Below, one piece after another: positions 9,203 to 17,234 of a stretch of 64,000 nt of DNA (positions within the stretch are counted from its first letter, which is position 1; every line of letters begins with the position of its first letter). A program made the translations under genes and the position numbers. Under the pieces are notes generated by a model that ran no database searches, was not told the DNA's origin, and worked only from the letters and a program-made list of their open reading frames with translations. This DNA comes from Lentisphaerota bacterium (GTDB taxonomy: Bacteria > Verrucomicrobiota > Lentisphaeria > Oligosphaerales > JABHEG01): positions 1 through 64,000 of the forward strand of contig JABHEG010000045.1 of assembly GCA_018676675.1 (NCBI GenBank). Direction: 5' to 3'.

Positions 9203-11529
9203 TGACAACTCTTGGCAGACAGTACTGGGTCACCACGCCATGGGGGCAGGATGACCCGCCGCAGCCGCGCCGCAATCCCATATTCCGTAAGACCGTTTCA
9301 GTCGACGGGGCTGCGGAGTCCGCAACTCTCGACATCTGCGGTCTCGGCCACTACGAGCTGTGGCTCAACGGTACGCGTGTTGGCGACCGTCAGCTGGAAC
9401 CCGCCTTCACCGATTACGACAAACGGGTCCACTACTCCACCTACGATATTGGTGCCCTGCTCAAGGACGGCGAGAATATCCTTGCGCTCTACCTGGGGCG
9501 CGGCCGGTTCAACATGGATACAGTCTCGGTATGGGGGTATGAGAACGCCCCATGGCGGGACCAGTGCCGGTTCACGCTGGCAGGCGAAATCATCGCCGGA
9601 GGCAAGACCTCAGTCCTGGACACGACCGGCTGGAAATGCACCGAAGGCCCGATCTTCCGTGATTCCATGTACGAGGGCGAGGGCTTTGATGCCCGCCTCG
9701 AACCCGAAGGCTGGCTGAGCGCCGGCTTTGACGACAGCAGTTGGGAAAACGCTGTCGAAACCCACCCGCCGAAAGGGGAACTGCTGCCGGCAGAATTTGA
9801 GCCCATCCGTATTGTCGATGAACTGCCCGTGGCTCGAACGGTCTTTGCCGACGACGACCGCGTGGTGTTTGAGTTTCCGGATATGCTCGCCGGCAATGTC
9901 CGCATTCGTGTGAGCGAACCGGCTGGTACGCGGATCCACATTACCTACACCGAGGGACACGGTGATGGCCAGAGCGTGTCCAAGGAGCACAATCATCATA
10001 TCTCCGGTGAGTACTTCCAGGAAGACGATTACATCTGCTGTGGTGGTGGCGAAGAAGTCTGGCAGGCGCGCTTCTCCTACAAGGGTTTCCGCTACGTGGA
10101 GATCACGGGGTTTACGGGCGAATTCGCTGCCGATCAGGTCACGGCGCTGGATCTGCATCAAGACCTGGAATCGCGAGGCAGCTTCAGTTGCGGCAATGGT
10201 CTGATCAACAAGATCCACCACGCCAGCAGGCGCGCGCTTCTGAACAACGCGCACCACACAGTCACCGACACGCCCACCTATGAGAAGAACGGCTGGACCG
10301 GCGACGCACAGCTCACCGCCACCATGGGCCTGTACAACTTCGAGATCGAGCGTTTCTACCGCAAATTCGTCACCGACATGCGGGATTCGCAGGAGGCCAG
10401 TGGCGAGCTTGCTCCCATTGTGCCCACGTCCGGCTGGGGGCTGACGGACAACCCCAACGCCAAATGGCACGCGGTCCTCGGTGCCGTGCCGGCCTGGGAT
10501 GCCGCTCTCTTCGTGATGATGTGGGAGACCTATCTGTTCACCGGTGACCTCGAGATCGTCCGGGAAAACTACGGCGCGATGCAACAGTACTTGACCTATC
10601 TCGACAGCGTGGCGAACGAGCATATCGTCGAGGTCGGGTTAGGCGACTGGCTGCCGCCGGGCGGGCCGCCGAGCGAGGGACCGGCCATCAGCTCCACGGC
10701 CTGGTACTACAGGCTCAACGAGATCCTGGAGAACTGCGCGGGCCTGCTGGGGGACGAGCCGTGCCGGGACCGCTGCCGGGCCCTGAAAGCCGAGATCCGC
10801 GAGGCGTTCAACAAGCGCTTCCTGAACTCGGCCAAGGACGGCTACGAGACCGGTACGGAGACCGAATACCGTCAGACATCCAGCATCCAGCCTCTCGCAT
10901 TTGGCCTCGTCCCCGATGCGCACCACTCCGCTGTCTTTACCCGGCTGAAATCCGCGCTCTGCGAGGCGGGCAGACCCAGCCTGAATACCGGCATTCTCGG
11001 CACACGCTTCCTCTTGGAGGTCCTGGCCGATAACGATGAGGTGGACGTGGCTTACGCACTCCTGACAAGCGAGGAGTATCCGTCCTGGGGGCACTGGTTC
11101 GCGAACGGCGGCGTGTCACTGGAAGAGGCCTGGGAACTGGACCGGCGCTCGTTCTCACACCACATGTTCGGCAGCATCGACGCCTGGCTCTACCAGTACC
11201 TGGCCGGCATCAGGCCCACCACGGCCGGCTTCCGCGAAATCGCCATCACTCCCCACGTGCCGACGGCGTTGCCGAGCGTCGCCGCCACCGTCGTCACACC
11301 GGCCGGCGAGGCGCAGTCCAATTGGCATCGAGACGAGGCGGGCAGCTACCGGTTCGAGCTGGTGATACCCAAAGGCGTCACGGCCACGTTTGCGCTCCCC
11401 AAAGGCCTGCCCGGCATAGCAATCGGAGACGACTGTGCAAAGACAGGTCTACGCCTGGCATCCGGCACGTCAGCGATCACCGTTGCGCCGAACGGAGAGG
11501 TTACTTGCGAGGAAACAGGCACATGCTGA
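9202..11529 (+). CDS. Alpha-L-rhamnosidase, GH78 family
   Basis: 775 residues with the GH78 layout: N-terminal beta domains that include FGLGHYELWLNG-like and YDIGALLKDG-like segments, an (alpha/alpha)6 catalytic domain and a C-terminal beta domain. YEKNGWTGDAQ corresponds to the family signature around the general acid, giving Glu361. AWELD, giving Glu645, corresponds to the catalytic base. GSIDAWLYQYLAGI followed by ITPHVP is the usual exit into the C-terminal domain. These enzymes remove terminal alpha-L-rhamnose from plant or microbial glycans. No signal peptide is obvious, so the protein may act in the cytoplasm or periplasm. Its end overlaps the next gene by 7 nt (ATGCTGA). Confidence 0.9.
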   Translation: MTTLGRQYWVTTPWGQDDPPQPRRNPIFRKTVSVDGAAESATLDICGLGHYELWLNGTRVGDRQLEPAFTDYDKRVHYSTYDIGALLKDGENILALYLGRGRFNMDTVSVWGYENAPWRDQCRFTLAGEIIAGGKTSVLDTTGWKCTEGPIFRDSMYEGEGFDARLEPEGWLSAGFDDSSWENAVETHPPKGELLPAEFEPIRIVDELPVARTVFADDDRVVFEFPDMLAGNVRIRVSEPAGTRIHITYTEGHGDGQSVSKEHNHHISGEYFQEDDYICCGGGEEVWQARFSYKGFRYVEITGFTGEFAADQVTALDLHQDLESRGSFSCGNGLINKIHHASRRALLNNAHHTVTDTPTYEKNGWTGDAQLTATMGLYNFEIERFYRKFVTDMRDSQEASGELAPIVPTSGWGLTDNPNAKWHAVLGAVPAWDAALFVMMWETYLFTGDLEIVRENYGAMQQYLTYLDSVANEHIVEVGLGDWLPPGGPPSEGPAISSTAWYYRLNEILENCAGLLGDEPCRDRCRALKAEIREAFNKRFLNSAKDGYETGTETEYRQTSSIQPLAFGLVPDAHHSAVFTRLKSALCEAGRPSLNTGILGTRFLLEVLADNDEVDVAYALLTSEEYPSWGHWFANGGVSLEEAWELDRRSFSHHMFGSIDAWLYQYLAGIRPTTAGFREIAITPHVPTALPSVAATVVTPAGEAQSNWHRDEAGSYRFELVIPKGVTATFALPKGLPGIAIGDDCAKTGLRLASGTSAITVAPNGEVTCEETGTC

Positions 11530-14500
11530 AAAGAACTCCTCTACCATGTTTCATTCTGCTTGCTGCGATGTCCTTACAAGCATTGGCTTCGCAACAGGTG
11601 CTCGAGCACATCAGGAGACACAGGCTGAGTGGAGGGTTGATCGTTCAAGTGGGGGTTGATGACCCGATAGCACTGACTTCCTATGCTCGGGGCAACCTGA
11701 TTGTGCAGGGTTTGGACATGGACCCCCGGAAGGTCGATCGGGGACGGAAGCAGATTCTTACCGAGAAGAGGTACGGTTCAGTTTCGCTGCAACGCCTCTA
11801 TTCACCGGAGGAACTTCCGTATCGGAGCAACCTGGTCAGGATCTTGATCGTCAAGAGCGGCTACGGACTCACCAGGGAGGAGATGCTGCGTGTCGTCACT
11901 CCGGGTGGCCAAGTATTCATCTCCAACGGTGATAGCTGGGAGCAGCTGACGAAGCAGTGGCCGGCGGAGATGGATCAGTGGAATCACTTTCTGCACGGTC
12001 CGGACAACAATGCGGTTTCCAATGATGAGCTGGTGGAACCGCCTCGACACTGCGAGTGGACAGCGTCTCCTATGTGGGGCCGCAGCCATGAGATTACGCC
12101 GAGTGTTATTGGCGTCATAACGGCTGCGGGACGTCTGTTCTATGTTGAGGATCTCGGCCCGCGCGGCGTCGTGGATAGCCGTTTGCCGGAGAAATGGGCA
12201 CTGACGGCCAGAGACGCGCAGAGCGGCCTTCTGCTCTGGCGCAAGCGCATTCCCAGTTGGACCAAAGGCCCAGTCTACTGGCTTCGTTACAATGTGAACG
12301 AAAACCTGCGGATGGTAGCCGATGAGAAATGCCTCTATGTCTCCATCGGCCCAGATCGGGCAGTCGCGTCATTCGATGCTGAGACGGGGGAGGAAATCAC
12401 AAGATTTGCGGACACTGCCGGCACCAGCCAGGTTCTCCTGAAGAAGCCATACCTGATCGGTTGCAGTGGTAACAAGCTGACGGTCATTGACGTTGAGGTA
12501 AGTCGTACCGTCTGGCAAAAGGAGCATTCGACCATCCCCGGCCAGGTGGCCTTCGACGGTCGCCGGATTGTGATGATTGACAGTGGGCATCTGCTGGCTG
12601 TCGACATCAAGAGAGGCGACGTGCTGTGGAGATACGAACTCGCCAATCTCGGACGCGATTCCGGCACGGATTTCAGGGCGAGAAAACGGATGATGGGAAT
12701 ACGGCTCGTCTTGCACGACGAGGTTGTCGTGATTGCTTTTCCGGGAGCGAAAAACAGCGACTATGACATTGCCGCTTTCGATGCGCAGAACGGGGGGTTC
12801 CTATGGCGTCAGTGTTCGGCGAAGAGCCAACGTCTCTATTTCGTGTCCCCGCGGGAGCTGTTCATTGTCAACGGCATTGTTTGGGCTTCGGTCAGCGGCG
12901 TCGGTTTTGAGCTCAAGTCGGGCAAGAAAGTCCATGAGATGATTGTCGATTCAACGGGCGGTCATCACCATCGCTGCCACAACCGCAAAGCGACCGTCCG
13001 TTACTTGATGGGCAGCAAGCGCGGCATCGAGTATTTCTCCTATACCCCGGGTGTTGCACCTGTCAGGAATGACTGGCTCAGAGGAGCCTGTCGGGTTGGC
13101 GTTGTCCCGGCCAACGGTCTCACCTATGTGCCTCCCCATGCCTGTTTCTGTAATCCCGGTGTCATGCTCAAGGGCTTCCATGCACTGGCCGGCAAAACGA
13201 GCGTATATCGACCGAAGCCGTATGCAGGAAATCGTGTCCTGGCGGCAGAACGTCCCTATGTGGATAAGGGACTGAAAGCCGGAGATGGGGACTGGCCCAT
13301 GTACCGCCATGACGCCAGTCGCAGTGGACATGCTCAAACCCGGCTGCCGGCGACACTGCGCCAGAAGTGGAAGGTCGCGTTTGCCGCCGACATCAGCCCG
13401 CCAGTCATCGCCGGAGGAAGTGTCTTTCTTGCCGAAAAGGACAGCTGTCTGCTGCATGCTCTGGACGAAGCCAGCGGTCGGAAGCAGTGGTCTTTCGTGG
13501 CCGACGGGCGTATTGACTCGGCGCCGACCTGGTCCGACGGATATCTGTATTTCGGTTGCCGGAACGGCTATGTCTATTGCCTCGACAGCGAGGACGGAGC
13601 GCTGGTCTGGAAGTTCCTTGCCGCTCCGTCCCGGTGTCTTATCACCAGCTATGAGAGAACGGAATCAGTATGGCCCGTGCATGGCAGCGTGCTGGTCCAG
13701 GACGGCAACGTGTACTGCACGGCTGGGCGCTCGACCTTCCTGGACGGGGGCATTTCCTGCTGGGCACTCGACGCCAAGAGTGGAAAAACCGTTCTTCAAA
13801 ACACGTTCTACGACGTCCAGACTGAGGAGAACAAGGAACACTTCACGACACACAGCATCAACCGCGGGGCCCACACAGACCTGCTGGTCTCGGACGGCCG
13901 CTACCTCTACATGGGACAAAACCAGCTTGACCTGCGCTTGAAGCCGATTAGGGCGAACTTGGTAAGTCGTGCCGGGCAAGCAGAAATGCCATTGCATTTG
14001 GGGGTGTCGTCGGGGTTCCTCGATACGTCACTTCACAACCGCAGTCAGTGGACGTATTGGCGCTCATGGCCGGGAGCCCACTACGCGACAAGGGCGCCGA
14101 AAGCAGGCCAGATACTCGTCTTTGACGACGACCGCACCTATGGCATCAAGATCTTCGATCATCTTCCGGCAAACGACGAAAGAGGACAGAAGCCGAACAA
14201 GAGGCCGGGAGTATGGCCTCGAATGAACCTGAGCCGCTCCCCCGCCGACAGCAGTGAAGAGGGGAATGTCCTGTTTGCCGATGCCAATGACAATGAGCCG
14301 CGGAAGCCCGGGCCATTTCGCGAACTTGGCGGCGGCTTCAGAACCCGGCTGAAACCGGCACTGTGGGAGACGATAGCGGCGATCAGAGGCAAGGCGATGG
14401 CGGTGACCCGCAACTGCCTGGTGGTGGCCGGCTCTCCCAGTGAGTTCGATACCAATGATCCACTCGCCAAATACGAAGACCGCACCCAAGGGGTGTTGAT

Positions 14501-14639
14501 GGTCATTGACAAGACGGACGGCAAAGCGATTCTCGAGACTCCCATGGACCACCCTCCGGTGTTTGACGGCGTAGCCGCAGCCAACGGCAAGCTGTTCATC
14601 GCAGATGTCAGCAACACAATTTCCTGTTGGAATGAATAG
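11523..14639 (+). CDS. Secreted PQQ-type beta-propeller with methyltransferase-like N-domain
   Basis: About 1,038 residues with a cleavable signal ending near ALASQQ. Residues of about 20-140 resemble a class I SAM-methyltransferase core: a GLIVQVGVDD strand-loop, a LDMDPRKV acidic strand and a VTPGGQVFI late strand. Most of the rest looks like PQQ/quinoprotein-dehydrogenase-type propeller blades (repeated W-K and D-x-x-S/T-G-x-x-x-W motifs), with DWPMYRHD at about 590-597 opening a second block. The role is unknown; a structural or binding propeller is more likely than a dehydrogenase, as no clear catalytic set was found. The ATG at 11523 overlaps the GH78 stop and is preceded by GAGGAAA. 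A longer upstream open frame lies inside the GH78 gene and is not used. Confidence 0.75.
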   Translation: MLKRTPLPCFILLAAMSLQALASQQVLEHIRRHRLSGGLIVQVGVDDPIALTSYARGNLIVQGLDMDPRKVDRGRKQILTEKRYGSVSLQRLYSPEELPYRSNLVRILIVKSGYGLTREEMLRVVTPGGQVFISNGDSWEQLTKQWPAEMDQWNHFLHGPDNNAVSNDELVEPPRHCEWTASPMWGRSHEITPSVIGVITAAGRLFYVEDLGPRGVVDSRLPEKWALTARDAQSGLLLWRKRIPSWTKGPVYWLRYNVNENLRMVADEKCLYVSIGPDRAVASFDAETGEEITRFADTAGTSQVLLKKPYLIGCSGNKLTVIDVEVSRTVWQKEHSTIPGQVAFDGRRIVMIDSGHLLAVDIKRGDVLWRYELANLGRDSGTDFRARKRMMGIRLVLHDEVVVIAFPGAKNSDYDIAAFDAQNGGFLWRQCSAKSQRLYFVSPRELFIVNGIVWASVSGVGFELKSGKKVHEMIVDSTGGHHHRCHNRKATVRYLMGSKRGIEYFSYTPGVAPVRNDWLRGACRVGVVPANGLTYVPPHACFCNPGVMLKGFHALAGKTSVYRPKPYAGNRVLAAERPYVDKGLKAGDGDWPMYRHDASRSGHAQTRLPATLRQKWKVAFAADISPPVIAGGSVFLAEKDSCLLHALDEASGRKQWSFVADGRIDSAPTWSDGYLYFGCRNGYVYCLDSEDGALVWKFLAAPSRCLITSYERTESVWPVHGSVLVQDGNVYCTAGRSTFLDGGISCWALDAKSGKTVLQNTFYDVQTEENKEHFTTHSINRGAHTDLLVSDGRYLYMGQNQLDLRLKPIRANLVSRAGQAEMPLHLGVSSGFLDTSLHNRSQWTYWRSWPGAHYATRAPKAGQILVFDDDRTYGIKIFDHLPANDERGQKPNKRPGVWPRMNLSRSPADSSEEGNVLFADANDNEPRKPGPFRELGGGFRTRLKPALWETIAAIRGKAMAVTRNCLVVAGSPSEFDTNDPLAKYEDRTQGVLMVIDKTDGKAILETPMDHPPVFDGVAAANGKLFIADVSNTISCWNE

Positions 14640-14676
14640 AGAGTTGAGCGACTGCCAAATGATGGGAGAACGAATA

Positions 14677-16839
14677 ATGCGTGGCAGGAGGACGGTCCTC
14701 TGTTGTGCCCTCATGATCGTCGCCGCGATTGTCAATCGCGCGTCCGCTGAGCAGATCGTCCATGACGTCAGGCTCGGGTTCGAGGACGAGGAGCTGCCTG
14801 GCGGGTGGCGTGTGTTCGGCGGGCCGGGGTACTCCTTCAAACAGGACACTGAGACCAGACGCACCGGTAAGGCATCCGGTTTCGTAGCGGCAGAGAGTGG
14901 GTTGGGCGACTACGGCTTCCCCGGACCGACCTACAACGTCCCCGATCTCAACATTCCCGAAGGCGAAGAGTACAAATGGGAGCTGTCCTTTTACTGCAGG
15001 CCCCGGATGGCTGCTTGGGGGAAGAAGGGAACAGGGAGCTTGTACGCGGCGGTCGAGTATCTCGGGGCTGATGGTAAGCGGTTGCGTGTTGAGCAGAGCG
15101 ACTTCGTTGGGGGCACAGCCGACTGGCGCAAGGTGACGTTGAAGGGCTCGGCGGACCACAAGTGCGGAAGTATGAACGTCAGAGTGATCTCCTACGGCCC
15201 CGGCGAGGCCTGGGTGGATGACATTCGGCTTGTGGTAAGAGCCCCGGGAGAACTCCGCCTGGCCGGCGTGTTCGGTGACAACGCCGTGCTCCAACGCGAC
15301 GTGCCTGTGCCGGTGTGGGGACAGGCGAAACCCGGCGCCCAAGTCAAAGTCGAACTTGCCGGTCAGACGACGACGGCCACCGCCGATGCGGACGGCGCCT
15401 GGCGCGTGACGCTCAAACCCATGCCGGCCAATGCCACGCCTCAGACGCTGGTCTGCACCTTCTCGCCCGCAGACCCTCAATCGGGAATCGGCAATCAGCA
15501 ATCGGCAATCAAGAACGTGCTCGTCGGCGACGTCTGGCTTTGCTCGGGGCAATCGAACATGGCGCTTCACATGGGCTATTGCGCCAAGCATCCGCCGGTC
15601 AAGAAGTTCCTGGATGAGCTCGACAACCCGCTCTTGCGCCTGGCCACGGTGCCGCCGAGCTGGCCGGCAGAGCCGTTGAGCAACGTCGCATGCACCTGGC
15701 AGGCGGCGGACGCGACGTCCGCACACGGCTTCTCGGCCATCGGTTGCATGTTCGGCGATCGGCTCCAGCGCGAGCTCGGCGTTCCGGTTGGCATCATCAA
15801 TGGCCCGCGCGGCGGAACCTGGATAGAGAACTGGATTCCGGGCGAGATCGTGGAGACCAGCCCGTCGTGCGAGTTCTACATGAAAGAGTACCGCGAAGCT
15901 GCAGCCGAGTACCCCGACGCCAAGGCACGCTACGACAAGGAGTTGGCCGAGTTCAATCGCCGGTTCCCGACAAAGCAGGCCCTCGCCGCCGAGAACAAGA
16001 ACCGGGCGAAGCGCGGCGAGAACGGAATCAGGGCGCCCCGCGCCCCACGCGGGCCGGACAGCTACAACGGCCCCGGGCGACTTTTCAACGGTATGATCGC
16101 GCCACTGGTCCCCTACGCTATCAAAGGCGCGCTCTGGTACCAAGGCGAGGGCAACGTTTGGGGCTTCTCCCGCTATGCCGATCAGGTGAGCGGTCTGATC
16201 GGCGCCTGGCGCGAGCTCTGGAAGCAGCCGGACTTGCCGTTCTTCCTGAGTGAACTGGCGCCGCTGGGCGAGCCATCGCCCACGCCGCATGACAACCCGC
16301 GTTGCCGGTTCGGCGTGGCCTTGGCCAAAGGCGCCGCGGCCGCGGGCAATGCCTGGACCATCACCATCACCGACGGCGGTGAACGCAAAGACATCCACCC
16401 CCGCTACAAGGATATCCCCGCCGAGCGTTTCGCCGCCATGGCTCTGGCGAAAGTCTACGGCAAGCCGGGCGTCTGTCACGGGCCCGTACTGAAGTCGTGG
16501 AAAGCGGAAGGCAGCAAGGCGATCCTGACCTTTGAATCGGTGGGGGCGGGACTGGAAGCCCGTACCGTCACGCTGGACGGGCACGGACTGACCGCGGACG
16601 AACTCGTCGGCTTTGAGTTGGCTGATAGGGACAAGAGCTTCTTCCGAGCCAAAGCGGAAGTGCGGGGGGCCGACACCGTCGTCGTCACCTGCCCCGCGGT
16701 GCCCGAGCCGGTCGCCGTGCGCTACGCCTGGGCCAAGTTCCCGTTGTGCAATCTCTACAATAAGGGAGGCTTTGCCGCCTACCCGTTCCGCACCGACGAC
16801 TGGCCAGTCTGGACCCCGCCCTGGCCGGCGAAAAAGTGA
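14677..16839 (+). CDS. Secreted sialate O-acetylesterase-like SGNH esterase with N-terminal CBM
   Basis: About 720 residues beginning with a signal peptide (start ATG 14677, GGGAGA 7 nt upstream). Residues of about 25-190 form a beta-sandwich resembling a carbohydrate-binding module. The rest follows the sialate O-acetylesterase (DUF303) pattern: CSGQSNM with Ser293 as nucleophile, PRGGTWIENW, ALWYQGEGN as oxyanion/block III, and a late DIHP with Asp572 and His574 as the acid and base. The family removes O-acetyl groups from sialic acid or from other acetylated glycans; next to a rhamnosidase it more likely deacetylates a plant-type or pectin-like glycan. It closes the plus-strand cluster. 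Confidence 0.85.
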   Translation: MRGRRTVLCCALMIVAAIVNRASAEQIVHDVRLGFEDEELPGGWRVFGGPGYSFKQDTETRRTGKASGFVAAESGLGDYGFPGPTYNVPDLNIPEGEEYKWELSFYCRPRMAAWGKKGTGSLYAAVEYLGADGKRLRVEQSDFVGGTADWRKVTLKGSADHKCGSMNVRVISYGPGEAWVDDIRLVVRAPGELRLAGVFGDNAVLQRDVPVPVWGQAKPGAQVKVELAGQTTTATADADGAWRVTLKPMPANATPQTLVCTFSPADPQSGIGNQQSAIKNVLVGDVWLCSGQSNMALHMGYCAKHPPVKKFLDELDNPLLRLATVPPSWPAEPLSNVACTWQAADATSAHGFSAIGCMFGDRLQRELGVPVGIINGPRGGTWIENWIPGEIVETSPSCEFYMKEYREAAAEYPDAKARYDKELAEFNRRFPTKQALAAENKNRAKRGENGIRAPRAPRGPDSYNGPGRLFNGMIAPLVPYAIKGALWYQGEGNVWGFSRYADQVSGLIGAWRELWKQPDLPFFLSELAPLGEPSPTPHDNPRCRFGVALAKGAAAAGNAWTITITDGGERKDIHPRYKDIPAERFAAMALAKVYGKPGVCHGPVLKSWKAEGSKAILTFESVGAGLEARTVTLDGHGLTADELVGFELADRDKSFFRAKAEVRGADTVVVTCPAVPEPVAVRYAWAKFPLCNLYNKGGFAAYPFRTDDWPVWTPPWPAKK

Positions 16840-17234
16840 GGGGGGCTGGTGAAATGGAGAGATTTGGGAGCTGAACATAGGGTCTCGGCCAATTCGGCAT
16901 GAAGACTCCTAATCCCGCTTCCCAGGCCAACGGAGACATGTCCAATTGGCCAGACAGGAGAGGACCTGGGCAGATTTGGCGGCGTGCGTCCATAGGGTCA
17001 ATGAGGTCACCCCTGTCAACCTTGTCCCGGATCCCGCCTTGCTGATGTGCGCCGCCGGGAGAGGTCAGAGAGGGGGCGCCGAAGATCAAAACGCCACGTA
17101 TCGATCGGATGGCGAAAGAAGGCCTTTCCTTTCTCCCGGTATTCTCCTGGCAGGATTCGCCTTTTGCGCATATAGATGATAGCTTATCTTCAGCACCCAC
17201 AGAGATCCCTCTCTGGAGGCATGGAGGAAGCGCA
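16840..17234. other. Intergenic region before the primase-helicase gene
   Basis: Nothing coding was recognised here. The frame of the following gene stays open back to 17109, but the ribosome site is at 17223-17227, so that extension is probably not translated. The composition changes to AT-richer sequence near 17160-17200 (CATATAGATGATAGCTTATC), a likely promoter area. Confidence 0.4.

Noticed and set aside
14608..16878. A 756-codon open frame antisense to the sialate O-acetylesterase gene
   Set aside because: It is fully complementary to a gene with clear motifs, its product has no domain pattern, and such frames arise from the high-GC third-position bias.
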